This document shows, in pieces, positions 44,522 through 52,800 of a stretch of DNA of 64,000 bases (the stretch's first letter is position 1; each line of letters begins with the position of its first letter). The stretch spans positions 332,179-396,178 of the forward strand of contig JARFNK010000003.1 in assembly GCA_029167225.1 (NCBI GenBank), given 5' to 3'. The notes beneath the pieces were generated by a model that saw nothing but the letters and a program-made list of their open reading frames with translations, was not told where the DNA came from and did not search any database. This DNA is from Sphingobium arseniciresistens. GTDB lineage: Bacteria; Pseudomonadota; Alphaproteobacteria; Sphingomonadales; Sphingomonadaceae. The position numbers and the translations under genes are program-made.

Positions 44522-44934
44522 GTTGGGAATCCTTTGCCCAATGTGTTTGCAAGCACCGCAAGGCGCGGCGTTACAGCTTCAGTAAGTTTAGAATGGACAA
44601 AAGGCGCCATGTGATGACCCCATATCCGTCGAAAACGACGTGAGCGCAGCCCCCATAGGCCATTTGGCGGATTAATGCAAAAATCCGCCCCGATCGGCGT
44701 GCCGAAGTGTTTCTCGAGATTGGCTGTCGCTGCCATCCAGGTGGGTGAAGCGGCCGGAAAGCTCGCCCCATCTGCGCTGGATAGCAATGTTTTGGCGGTT
44801 CCCTTGGGGGAGTGCGTTGAAATTTGAAAGCAACGGAAACGGCGGATCAGGCTGGCTACCCCTCTTGTCTCTGGTCGTCTCTGGCGCTCCGCATCCTGCG
44901 AGTCGTCGATTGATCTGGCAGGCTGCAGAAAACT
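44522..44934. other. 413-bp gene-free stretch upstream of cspA
   Basis: No coding region is supported; the open frame on the minus strand at 44518-44787 starts without a ribosome site and has no recognisable sequence. The region most likely contains the cspA promoter and its long leader, then the 3' end region of the LacI gene. No distinct cold-box element could be confirmed by eye. Confidence 0.5.
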
Positions 44935-46023
44935 CTAGGACCGCTGCTCGCCCGCCGGATGGCGACGGCGGGGGCGGCGACGGGGGGCCGCATCGGATTG
45001 CCGCCGGATCAGCATATAGTCGAGCAGCAGATGGCCGCCGCTGTCATGCTTGTGGCCCTTGCGCGCCCTGATCTCCTTGACGAGCAGGTCCACCGCCGCC
45101 CGCGACATGTCGCTGATCGGCTGGCGAATGGTCGTGAGTTCCGGCCAGATCGTGGTGGCGAGCGGGGTGTCGTCGAAGCCGCAGACGGTCAGGTCGCCCG
45201 GCACGTCAAGGCCGCGGCGATGCGCGATGGCGACGGCGGCGGCGGCCATATCGTCATTGCTCGCGAAGATCGCCGTGGGCGGGGCCGGCAGGTCCAGAAT
45301 ATGCTCCGCGGCGTCCATGCCGGATCGATAGGTGAAGAAGCCCTGCTCCACCAGATCCTCGTCCAGTGCGATCCCGGCTTCGGAGAGCGCCTGCAGATAG
45401 CCTTCATATCTCTGGCCGCTGGCGTTCAGATTGGGGTTGCCCCTGATGAAGCCGATGCGGCTGTGGCCAAGCGCGATCAGATGCCGGGTCATCTCATAGG
45501 CGGCATGCTGGTCATCGATGCTGATGGCCGCGATGCCCGCGTGCGTGCGGCTGGTGGCGACGGCGACCGCCGGTATCTTCGCGGCGATCAGGGCCGCGAT
45601 CATCTCGGCGGAATCGCATAGCGGGGGCGGCAGGATGATACCGTCGATCCGCCCGCGCTGAAGCAGGTCGACGATGGACTTCACCGCGATGTCCTCGTCG
45701 TATTTCTCGACCACCAGATGCACGTTGCTGCGGCTCGCCTGGTCGAGGCTGCCGACCAGGAACTCGCTGAGATAGGAGGACGAGGGGTTGCTATAGAGCA
45801 GGCCGATCCGCGTTTCCTCGCCGCCGGCCAGGCTGCGCGCGGCGGCGCTGGGCGCATAGTTGAGCGCCGCGATCGAGCGTTCCACCTTTTCCCGCGTCGT
45901 CGCCCGCACGACCTGCTCGCCATTGATGACGCGCGAAACGGTCATCGGCGAAACGCCGGCATGCCTGGCGACATCGTTGATGGTCGGCACGTTGCGCTGC
46001 CGGCGAGAGCTTTTTGCCTCCAT
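44935..46023 (-). CDS. LacI-family transcriptional regulator of the xylose regulon (XylR-like)
   Basis: 362 residues. The N-terminal helix-turn-helix and hinge are complete: TINDVARHAGVSPMTVSRVING and, later, ALNYAPSAAARSLAGG. The ligand domain is periplasmic-binding-protein-like, with IGFIRGNP, ASNDDMAAAAVAIAHRRGLDVPGDL and CGFDDTPLATTIWPELTTIRQP. It lies beside the xyl operon, and the operator at 39496-39511 is of LacI type, so it is the likely repressor released by xylose or a pathway intermediate. A half operator (46076-46083) upstream may serve autoregulation. Confidence 0.92.
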   Translation of the reverse strand: MEAKSSRRQRNVPTINDVARHAGVSPMTVSRVINGEQVVRATTREKVERSIAALNYAPSAAARSLAGGEETRIGLLYSNPSSSYLSEFLVGSLDQASRSNVHLVVEKYDEDIAVKSIVDLLQRGRIDGIILPPPLCDSAEMIAALIAAKIPAVAVATSRTHAGIAAISIDDQHAAYEMTRHLIALGHSRIGFIRGNPNLNASGQRYEGYLQALSEAGIALDEDLVEQGFFTYRSGMDAAEHILDLPAPPTAIFASNDDMAAAAVAIAHRRGLDVPGDLTVCGFDDTPLATTIWPELTTIRQPISDMSRAAVDLLVKEIRARKGHKHDSGGHLLLDYMLIRRQSDAAPRRRPRRRHPAGEQRS

Positions 46024-46503
46024 CAGCGCGCCACGCCCGAAAAGGGGCCGGTTGGATCATGGGTCATCATGAACGTGGTAGCGGGAACATCGATGAACAC
46101 TAGAGGAAAAAAGCGCTCGCGCCGGGATGGAGCCGATTTTCTGCTATTCGATCAGGCGCTTCCATCCGATCAGCGGGCGGGCAGCATGGGGCAATCGCTT
46201 CGGTCTCCGGCATGGAGGCGGCCCTGGCCCGTGATCGGAGGCGCATATTGCGCAACGACGGGGCCTCGCGCCACAGCGCTGCCTCCTCATGAGCGGCGAT
46301 GCTTAATCGTTATTCCTGCAGTCGCGATCCATAGGCGGGACGGTGGACATCGCCAGGCGGCGAGGCATGCTATTGGTTAGGCCAGTCAATGATGGCGAGG
46401 GCTCGATACCATCTCGAACGACGAAGGGGCAGATCAAGTTTGATCGGTTGACTTGCCGGATCAGGATCGGCAGATATTGGTCATACCAGTTTGGGGGAGC
46501 ATT
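46024..46503. other. 480-bp intergenic region between lacI-type regulator and manD
   Basis: No coding region is supported. It contains the operator half site at 46076-46083 near the regulator, a degenerate tRNA-like stretch around 46370-46410 that does not fold as a full tRNA, and the manD promoter: TTGACT at 46448-46453, a -10-like CAGATA at 46471-46476 and the palindrome 46477-46489. Confidence 0.55.
46477..46489. promoter_or_regulatory. Candidate GntR-type operator upstream of manD
   Basis: TTGGTCATACCAG is a short palindrome (TGGT-CAT-ACCA) directly after the presumed -10 element and 14 bp before the manD start. Its form resembles sites of FadR/UxuR-type GntR regulators of hexuronate genes and differs from the xyl operator. 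No GntR gene is in the window. Confidence 0.5.
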
Positions 46504-47715
46504 ATGCCGAAGATTACGGGCGCCAAGGTGATCGTCACCTGCCCTGGCCGCAATTTCGTGACGCTGAAGATCGAGACCGACGAGGGTGTGTACGGCCTTG
46601 GCGACGCGACGCTCAACGGACGCGAGCTGTCCGTTGCCAGCTATCTTCAGGATCACGTCGTGCCCTGCCTGATCGGGCGGGACGCGCACAGGATCGAGGA
46701 TGTCTGGCAATATCTCTACAAGGGCGCCTATTGGCGGCGGGGGCCGGTGACGATGACGGCGATCGCGGCGGTCGACATGGCGCTGTGGGACATCAAGGGC
46801 AAGATCGCCGGCCTGCCGGTCTATCAGCTGCTGGGCGGCGCCAGCCGCGAGGGCGTGATGGTCTATGGCCATGCCAATGGCACCACGATTGAGGACACGA
46901 TCGCGACCGCGAAAATCTATCAGGCGGAGGGCTATAAGGCGATCCGCCTGCAGTGCGGCGTGCCCGGCATGGCATCCACCTATGGCGTGTCGAAGGACCG
47001 CTATTTCTACGAGCCCGCCGACGCCGACCTGCCGACCGAGAATGTGTGGAACACCAGCAAATATATGCGGGTCGTGCCGGAGCTGTTCAAGGCGGCGCGC
47101 GAGGCGCTGGGGTGGGACGTCCATCTGCTGCACGACATCCATCACCGCCTGACGCCGATCGAGGCCGGGCGGCTGGGCAAGGATCTGGAGCCCTATCGCC
47201 CCTTCTGGCTGGAGGATGCGACGCCGGCCGAGAACCAGGAGGCGTTCCGCCTGATCCGCCAGCACACCACGGCGCCGCTGGCCGTGGGCGAGATCTTCAA
47301 TTCCATCTGGGACGCGAAGGACCTGATCCAGAACCAGCTGATCGACTATATCCGCGCGACCGTGGTCCATGCCGGCGGCATCACCCATTTGCGGCGGATC
47401 GCGGCGCTGGCGGACATGTACCAGATCCGCACCGGCTGCCATGGCGCGACCGACCTGTCGCCGGTCTGCATGGCCGCGGCGCTGCATTTCGACCTCAGCG
47501 TGCCCAATTTCGGCATTCAGGAATATATGCGGCACACGGACGAGACCGATGCGGTCTTCCCCCATGCCTACAGCTTTGCCGACGGCATGATGCATCCGGG
47601 CGACGCGCCGGGTCTGGGCGTCGACATCGACGAGGCGCTGGCCGCCGAATATGAGTATAAACGCGCCTTCCTGCCGGTGAACCGGCTGGAAGACGGCACC
47701 ATGTATAACTGGTGA
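46504..47715 (+). CDS. manD: D-mannonate dehydratase (enolase superfamily, ManD)
   Basis: 403 residues from ATG 46504 (GGGGGAG site). It has the enolase-superfamily capping and barrel domains. Residues recalled as catalytic in Novosphingobium aromaticivorans ManD all occur, shifted by one: Arg148, Tyr160, Asp211, His213, Glu237 (WLED) and Glu263 (VGEIF). It dehydrates D-mannonate to 2-keto-3-deoxygluconate; related enzymes also act weakly on D-gluconate. It is followed at once by an MFS transporter. Because the xyl cluster next door lacks a xylonate dehydratase, a role on a pentonate should be considered, though the residues favour mannonate. Confidence 0.93.
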   Translation: MPKITGAKVIVTCPGRNFVTLKIETDEGVYGLGDATLNGRELSVASYLQDHVVPCLIGRDAHRIEDVWQYLYKGAYWRRGPVTMTAIAAVDMALWDIKGKIAGLPVYQLLGGASREGVMVYGHANGTTIEDTIATAKIYQAEGYKAIRLQCGVPGMASTYGVSKDRYFYEPADADLPTENVWNTSKYMRVVPELFKAAREALGWDVHLLHDIHHRLTPIEAGRLGKDLEPYRPFWLEDATPAENQEAFRLIRQHTTAPLAVGEIFNSIWDAKDLIQNQLIDYIRATVVHAGGITHLRRIAALADMYQIRTGCHGATDLSPVCMAAALHFDLSVPNFGIQEYMRHTDETDAVFPHAYSFADGMMHPGDAPGLGVDIDEALAAEYEYKRAFLPVNRLEDGTMYNW

Positions 47716-47720
47716 GCATC

Positions 47721-49022
47721 ATGCAGGCCGCAGCCTCCCCGACGCCTTCGGGCCTCGTCAAGCCTGCGGGCAGGGTCCGGTGGATCGTCTGCGGCCTGCT
47801 GTTCGCGGCGGTGGTGCTCAGCTATGTCGACCGGCTGGTGCTGCCGACGCTCAAGCCCGATCTGCAGGCGCGCTATGGCTGGAGCGAGAGCGGCTATGCC
47901 AATCTCGCCATCTGGTTCCAGGCGGGATACGGCATCGCCTATGTCGTGTTCGGCAGGATCATCGACCGCTTCGGCGCGCGCGCGGGTTATGCGCTTGCCG
48001 TCACCCTTTGGACGATCGGGCATGTTGCCCATGTCTTCTTCACCTCGACGGCCGGCATGCTGCTGGCGCGCATCCCGCTCGCCATTGGCGAGGCCGGCAC
48101 CTTTCCGGCCGCGATCGCCGCGACCAACGAATGGTTTCCCAAGCGGGAGCGGGCGCTCGCCATCGGCATCTTCAATGCCGGATCGAATGTCGGCGCCATC
48201 GTCACGCCGCTGGTCGTGCCGATCATCGCGATTACCCTGGGGTGGCGCTGGGCGTTCATCCTGACCGGCCTGCTGACCGTCATCTGGCTGGCAGCATGGC
48301 TCGGCTTCTACCGCAGTCCGCGCCAGAAGCGCACGGTCACGGCGGAAGAACTGGCGTGGATCGAGGCCGATCCGGCCGAACCGCAGCGCCCGGTCAAATG
48401 GGCGACGCTGTTTCGCTATCGGCAGACATGGGCCTATATGCTGGGGCGCTTCCTGATCGATCCGGTCTGGTGGACCTTCCTCTTCTGGCTCCCCGATTTC
48501 TTCAACAAGCAATATGGCGTGAAGATGCTGGACTTCGGCCCGCCGCTGGTCGCCGTCTATCTGCTCGCCGACGTGGGCTCGGTGGCAGGGGGGTGGACCT
48601 CGTCCCGGCTGATGGGGCGCGGCTGGAGCGTCAACCGCGCGCGCAAGACGGCGATGCTGCTCTCCGCGCTGTGCGCCGTGCCGATCGCCTTTGCCATCCA
48701 CGCGCCGGGCATGTGGGTGGCGGTGGGTCTCATCGGCCTTGCCTGCGCCGGGCATCAGGGCTTTTCGGCCAATCTCTACGCGCTGCCGGGCGATGTCTTC
48801 CCGCGCTGGATGGCCGGCTCCGTCGTCGGGATCGGCGGCCTGGCGGGTGCGATCGGCGGCATGCTGATGGCGAAATTCGCCGGCGTGATCCTGGAAACGG
48901 TCGGCAGCTTCGGCCCGATCTTCACCGTGGCGGCCTGTGCCTATCTGGTGGCGCTCACTGTCATCCACCTTATCCTGCCGCGTTACCAGCCTGCCGAGGT
49001 CGCCGCCATCGGAGGGGCATGA
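47721..49022 (+). CDS. MFS transporter, anion:cation symporter (hexuronate/hexonate) type
   Basis: 433 residues from ATG 47721; a GTG at 47712 overlapping the manD stop (GTGA) is an equal alternative. Twelve membrane helices. The N-terminal VVLSYVDRLVLPTLKPDL and GRIIDRFGARAGYAL are typical of the ACS family (ExuT/GudP/DgoT), with the FPAAIAATNEWFPKRERALAIGIFNAGSNVGAI segment (helices 4-5 and loop) as its hallmark. It likely imports the aldonate or uronate handled by ManD. Confidence 0.9.
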   Translation: MQAAASPTPSGLVKPAGRVRWIVCGLLFAAVVLSYVDRLVLPTLKPDLQARYGWSESGYANLAIWFQAGYGIAYVVFGRIIDRFGARAGYALAVTLWTIGHVAHVFFTSTAGMLLARIPLAIGEAGTFPAAIAATNEWFPKRERALAIGIFNAGSNVGAIVTPLVVPIIAITLGWRWAFILTGLLTVIWLAAWLGFYRSPRQKRTVTAEELAWIEADPAEPQRPVKWATLFRYRQTWAYMLGRFLIDPVWWTFLFWLPDFFNKQYGVKMLDFGPPLVAVYLLADVGSVAGGWTSSRLMGRGWSVNRARKTAMLLSALCAVPIAFAIHAPGMWVAVGLIGLACAGHQGFSANLYALPGDVFPRWMAGSVVGIGGLAGAIGGMLMAKFAGVILETVGSFGPIFTVAACAYLVALTVIHLILPRYQPAEVAAIGGA

Positions 49023-49074
49023 CGAAGCCCAGGGCGGCTGGCATGGCGACGACCGGCGGCTGCCGCCAGCCCGC

Positions 49075-49293
49075 CTATCCCTCGCTGGTCCACAGAGGGG
49101 TGAAGCGCTCGCCTTCCATCAGCAATACCGATGCCGGATGGCCGGCCTCTACCGCATGTTTTGCCGTGTCGGTCGCCATCGCCACCGCGGCTTCCTGCGT
49201 GGTGAAGGGCCCGAAATAGCGGTTGTCGAGATTGATCTTCCATTCGCCGCCATGATGCATGACGATGTAGCGGGCAGGGGCTTTTGTAGTCAT
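49075..49293 (-). CDS. Small protein of unknown function (72 aa)
   Basis: 72 residues from ATG 49293. It has a beta-hairpin-helix pattern: RYIVMHHGGEWKINLDNRYFGPF then a helix with TQEAAVAMATDTAKHA, ending ASVLLMEGERFTPLW. The layout is like the DUF2188 group (a repeated strand followed by an Ala-rich helix). No function is known. It lies 25 bp downstream of the glycosylase gene on the same strand. Confidence 0.7.
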   Translation of the reverse strand: MTTKAPARYIVMHHGGEWKINLDNRYFGPFTTQEAAVAMATDTAKHAVEAGHPASVLLMEGERFTPLWTSEG

Positions 49294-49318
49294 CAGGCGT
49301 GGTCCTCGGTCGCGCGCT

Positions 49319-49939
49319 TCAAAGCGGCATTTTCGTGTTGTAATGGTGCCAGGCCATGATCGCCGCCGCACCACGATGCGGGCGCCAGGGCTCGGCCAGG
49401 TCACGCACCGCCTTCTCGCTGGGGCGTTCCGCCAGCCCCATGATGCGGCCCACCTCGATCTGCACGGCAAGGTCGCCGGCAGGCCAGATGTCCGGCCGCC
49501 CTTCGGCGAAGAGCAGGTAGATCTCCGCCGACCAGCGGCCGATGCCCTTCACCTTCACCAGATGGGCAATGGCGTCCTCATCATCGACGGGCAGGGCGTG
49601 GAGATCGAGGTCGCCCGAGATCACCAGTTCGGCCAGGCTGCGGGCATAGCCCTGCTTCTGGCGCGAGAGGCCGCAGGCACGCAGCGTATCGAAATCCTGG
49701 GCGAGCAGCGCATCGGGCGCGCAGCCAGCCCCGAGCGCCGCCTCCAGCTTGGCCCATACGGATGCCGCCGCGGCGATGCTGACCTGTTGCCCCACGATCG
49801 TTCGCAGCAATGTTTCATAGCCGGGCTCGCGGATGCGGGGGCCGGGATAGCCCACGCGGCCGATCGCCTCGGCAAAGCGTGGTTCCAGCGCCGCCAGCGC
49901 GTCCAGGCTGTCGCGCAGGCCCTCTGCTGTCGCTACCAC
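49319..49939 (-). CDS. DNA-3-methyladenine glycosylase II (AlkA-like, HhH-GPD)
   Basis: 206 residues from GTG 49939. The helix-hairpin-helix is LVKVKGIGRWSAEIYLL (about 127-143) and the catalytic Asp156 lies in WPAGDLAVQ, the HhH-GPD arrangement. The front half has LLRTIVGQQVSIAAAASVW, a family hallmark. It excises alkylated bases such as 3-methyladenine in base-excision repair. It is shorter than E. coli AlkA and lacks its N-terminal domain, as is common in the compact alphaproteobacterial form. Confidence 0.9.
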   Translation of the reverse strand: MVATAEGLRDSLDALAALEPRFAEAIGRVGYPGPRIREPGYETLLRTIVGQQVSIAAAASVWAKLEAALGAGCAPDALLAQDFDTLRACGLSRQKQGYARSLAELVISGDLDLHALPVDDEDAIAHLVKVKGIGRWSAEIYLLFAEGRPDIWPAGDLAVQIEVGRIMGLAERPSEKAVRDLAEPWRPHRGAAAIMAWHHYNTKMPL

Positions 49940-50011
49940 CGCATTGCCTCATGTCCTTGCATTTTCGCGACGTGCGGCTATGTCCGGCCGCAATAGAGGG
50001 AGAACTGCTAC

Positions 50012-50329
50012 ATGCCGAAGCTCATCGTGGTCAACCGTGCGGGTGATGAAACGACGATCGACGCCGAGAACGGGCTGTCGGTCATGGAAGCCATCCGCGA
50101 CAACGGCTTCGACGAGCTGCTCGCGCTGTGTGGCGGCTGCTGCTCCTGCGCGACCTGTCATGTCTATGTCGATGCTGATTCGGCCGATGGCCTGCCGGCG
50201 ATCAGCGAAGATGAAAACGATCTGCTCGACAGCTCCGATCATCGGAACGAGCGCAGCCGCCTGTCCTGCCAGATCGTGATGAGCGATGCGCTGGACGGCT
50301 TGAGGGTCGAAATCGCTCCCGAGGATTGA
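50012..50329 (+). CDS. Adrenodoxin-type 2Fe-2S ferredoxin
   Basis: 105 residues with the cluster ligands in the C-x5-C-x2-C-x36-C spacing (Cys40, Cys46, Cys49, Cys86); extra cysteines at 43 and 44 are unusual. The N-terminal [19 protein letters not shown] and [20 protein letters not shown] match alphaproteobacterial FdxB/P450-type ferredoxins. It is not next to a P450 or hsc/isc genes, so its partner is unknown. A GGGAGA site precedes ATG 50012. Confidence 0.93.
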   Translation: MPKLIVVNRAGDETTIDAENGLSVMEAIRDNGFDELLALCGGCCSCATCHVYVDADSADGLPAISEDENDLLDSSDHRNERSRLSCQIVMSDALDGLRVEIAPED

Positions 50330-50333
50330 TGCA

Positions 50334-50372
50334 ATTTCGGGCAGGGCGGACATTCTGCCCTTCGCCCGAAAT
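50334..50372 (+). terminator. Hairpin downstream of the ferredoxin gene
   Basis: 9-bp outer arms (50334-50342 and 50364-50372) with an inner GGGC/GCCC pair, starting 5 bp after the stop codon. No U-tract follows, so terminator strength is uncertain. Confidence 0.6.
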
Positions 50373-50492
50373 GCGATCATCAAGTGCAGGGCGTTTCCGC
50401 GCCCTGCCTGAGCATGACCGTGCCTGCCATGCCTTGCATGGCGTGCGCCGGATGTGCCGATAGCGGCACGGTCGGGCACTGATCGCGCTCAA

Positions 50493-50526
50493 CCGAATGG
50501 CGATGAACATCCTCATCGCCATTCGG
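50493..50526 (-). terminator. Hairpin downstream of the lipoprotein gene
   Basis: 14-bp perfect arms (50493-50506 and 50513-50526) with a 6-base loop, 6 bp after the minus-strand stop codon. It probably ends that transcript, although the following bases are not a strong U-tract. Confidence 0.65.
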
Positions 50527-50532
50527 CATCAT

Positions 50533-51396
50533 CTATTGGCCGAATCGTATCACCGCCATCGGTGCCTCTGTGGTCAGGCTGTTCACCGTCCAGCGCAGCT
50601 GCTGCCGGCCATCGGGCAGCGTCGTTGGCCCGTCTTCCTGGTTCTGGCTGATGATCGGCGCGGCGCTGGTCAGCGTGAACGTGCCGTCGAGCTGGGCCGA
50701 GGCGTCGGACTTCCTGCTGCCCATGCCCGCCATCGCGCCCTGGCTCTTGCTCGATTCGTTCGCATAGCCGGGCGCCTTCATCCTGATCCTGTCATCGCCG
50801 CGCAGCTCGATCGCGATGAAGGGGAAGACGAGCTGCGCGTCGATGTTGAACGGGAAGACGAAGCTGTGGTCGAGCGTGCCGGTGATGGCGTAGTCGATCT
50901 CGAACTTATGGTCGCCAAGATAGCGGGCGACCCGGAACCCCTTTTCCTTGGAGAGTGCCGCGGCGATCGCCTCCATCTTGGCGGGATCGTCCTGCATGTC
51001 GCTGAAATCGGCTTCCGCTGCGTCTTCGGTGCCGCCCTTCGGCGCGTTTCCGCCGGTCTTGCCCTTCGCGCCCGATCCGCCCCGAGCGCCCGATCCATCC
51101 TGAGAGCCGGCAAAGGCCACCGGCTGCATCAGGCCGCTCGGCGTTTCCGTGGCATCATCATCCTCGCCCAGGTCCGGCGCGCTCTCGCCCTGCATCGCCT
51201 TGTCCATGTCGAGGGCGATGACCTCGCCCTTGTAGGTGAAGGTAAAGCTGCGGTCCGCGCGGATATCGAGCGTGGAGGTGAACTTGCCCGGCGTGACGAG
51301 GCAGCCCGCGAGCAGCAGGAGTGCGCCCAGGGCGAGCGCGATGCGCCCAGTGCTCAGCCGGGTCGTACCGCGTCCGTTCGTACCACGCTTGCTCAT
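50533..51396 (-). CDS. Lipoprotein of unknown function
   Basis: 287 residues with a type II signal: a basic start, a hydrophobic stretch and the lipobox LLAGC (Cys about 32). The mature part begins with beta strands (FTSTLDIRADRSFTFTYKGEV), has a disordered Gly/Lys/Asp-rich insert (about 95-130) and returns to beta-rich sequence. It is probably anchored in the inner or outer membrane leaflet. No function is recognised. AAGGGGG precedes the ATG. Confidence 0.75.
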   Translation of the reverse strand: MSKRGTNGRGTTRLSTGRIALALGALLLLAGCLVTPGKFTSTLDIRADRSFTFTYKGEVIALDMDKAMQGESAPDLGEDDDATETPSGLMQPVAFAGSQDGSGARGGSGAKGKTGGNAPKGGTEDAAEADFSDMQDDPAKMEAIAAALSKEKGFRVARYLGDHKFEIDYAITGTLDHSFVFPFNIDAQLVFPFIAIELRGDDRIRMKAPGYANESSKSQGAMAGMGSRKSDASAQLDGTFTLTSAAPIISQNQEDGPTTLPDGRQQLRWTVNSLTTEAPMAVIRFGQ

Positions 51397-51663
51397 TCTG
51401 CCCCCTTGCGCCGCACCCCTGCGGCTTCGGTCGTGGTGCCGGCCATCATGATGCCGGCGATCATAGTCCCGTCCCGTCGCCTTCGGGTGCCTCCGCCCCT
51501 GATGTGGAAGGGCTCAGCTCCTCAAGAGCGTATTGCGAAGCCGAAGGGCGGCGGCACAGTCACTCAACCGATATCGGCCCCTGTCCTTCCCAAAATGCCC
51601 TGGGGCGCGCCGCGCTCGACCATGTCGGCGCTGCGCGCCCTGCTTTCCTGCCTGCGCCGCGCG

Positions 51664-52455
51664 TCAGCGGCACGCCGCCGCGTACAGCGCGATGGCTGCC
51701 GCGTTGGAGACATTGAGCGATTCCATGCGCGGGCTGATCGGCAGCTTGGCCAGGATGTCGCAATGCGCCATGCTGTTATGCCGCAGCCCTTCGCCCTCCG
51801 CGCCCAGCACCAGCGCAACGCGCCCGGTGCCGATCGCGTCGCCCAGCGTCTGCTCCGCTTCGCCGTCCAGCCCGATGCGCCAATATCCCGCCTCGGCAAT
51901 TTCATCGAGCGCGCGGGCAAGGTTCACCACGCGGACCCAGGGCACGATTTCCAGCGCGCCCGATGCCGAACGCGCGAGCACGCCCGATTCGGGCGGGGCG
52001 TGCCGGTCCTGCGTCACGATGGCGAGCGCGTCAAATGCCGCCGCCGATCGCAGGATGGCGCCGACATTGTGCGGATCCGTAACCTGATCGAGCACGAGAA
52101 TCGGCCGCTGGTCGTCCCGGCCCTCGTCCAGCACGTCGCCCAGCCAGACATCGTCCAGTGGTTCGACCTCGGCGACGATGCCCTGATGCGGCGCGTCGCC
52201 CGGCACCATGCGGGCCATGTCCGCGCCATCGGCGTAGACAATGGGCAGTACGGGTGGCAATTCCAGCGCGCCCAGCGCCTCTCTCGTGCCCCAAATCTTG
52301 CGCACCACCCGGTTGGGATTGGCGAGCGCGGCGGTGACGGCATGCCGCCCATAGAAGCGGGGAAACCCGCCCTTGGGCTTGCCGGTGCGATGACCTCTTT
52401 TCATGTGCATGCTCTTTTCACGGGAAGCATTGACAGGCAAGCCTCCTTTCGCCAT
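51664..52455 (-). CDS. rlmB: TrmH/RlmB-family rRNA 2'-O-ribose methyltransferase
   Basis: 263 residues from ATG 52455 (GGAGG at 8 bases). A short basic N-terminus (KRGHRTGKPKGG) precedes the substrate-binding domain with FYGRHAVTAAL. The SpoU motifs follow: VLDQVTDPHNVGAILRSAAAF (motif 1), LVLGAEGEGLR (motif 2) and PISPRMESLNVSNAAAIALY (motif 3), which form the trefoil knot. It most likely methylates G2251 of 23S rRNA. It sits upstream of and opposite to tRNA-Tyr. Confidence 0.88.
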   Translation of the reverse strand: MAKGGLPVNASREKSMHMKRGHRTGKPKGGFPRFYGRHAVTAALANPNRVVRKIWGTREALGALELPPVLPIVYADGADMARMVPGDAPHQGIVAEVEPLDDVWLGDVLDEGRDDQRPILVLDQVTDPHNVGAILRSAAAFDALAIVTQDRHAPPESGVLARSASGALEIVPWVRVVNLARALDEIAEAGYWRIGLDGEAEQTLGDAIGTGRVALVLGAEGEGLRHNSMAHCDILAKLPISPRMESLNVSNAAAIALYAAACR

Positions 52456-52507
52456 TGAGCGCGCCTCCGGTGATGACCTTGTTCTTCTGAACGGCATCGG
52501 CGGACGT

Positions 52508-52594
52508 GGACAGGTGGCCGAGTGGTTAAAGGCAGCAGACTGTAAATCTGCCCGGGTTTCCCGTACGCTGGTTCGAATCCAGCCCTGTCCACCA
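52508..52594 (+). tRNA. tRNA-Tyr (GTA anticodon)
   Basis: The acceptor stem GGACAGG (52508-52514) pairs with CCTGTCC before ACCA (52591-52594, CCA encoded). The anticodon GTA is at 52542-52544 in the loop of a GCAGA/TCTGC stem. A long variable arm (CCCGGGTTTCCCGTACG region) marks a class II tRNA, and GGTTCGAATCC is the T arm. All of this matches bacterial tRNA-Tyr. Confidence 0.97.
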
Positions 52595-52800
52595 CTTCTC
52601 TTCCGTAGAAGATGGTGACGTCCCAGGCCCCGCTCTGGCGCCAGCGCCCCTGACCGATAACGCGCCGCTCAGCGCATGGCGACTGCCGCCCGTTTCTCCA
52701 ATTGCCGAGAGACACAGTGCGATGCAATTGGCGTTCCTTGCACGTGTCGCCGGAGGCAAGTCGCGTCGTACGCGCCAGCCGCGCCTTTCCGCGCGACGCT

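Noticed and set aside
44518-44787. 89-residue minus-strand open frame upstream of cspA
   Set aside because: No ribosome site, no recognisable sequence, and it lies where the cspA leader is expected.
46370-46430. Possible tRNA (TTGGTTAG and GGCTCGATACC fragments)
   Set aside because: The spacing between the D-loop-like and T-loop-like parts is too short for an anticodon arm and no acceptor stem pairs, so it is at best a decayed fragment.
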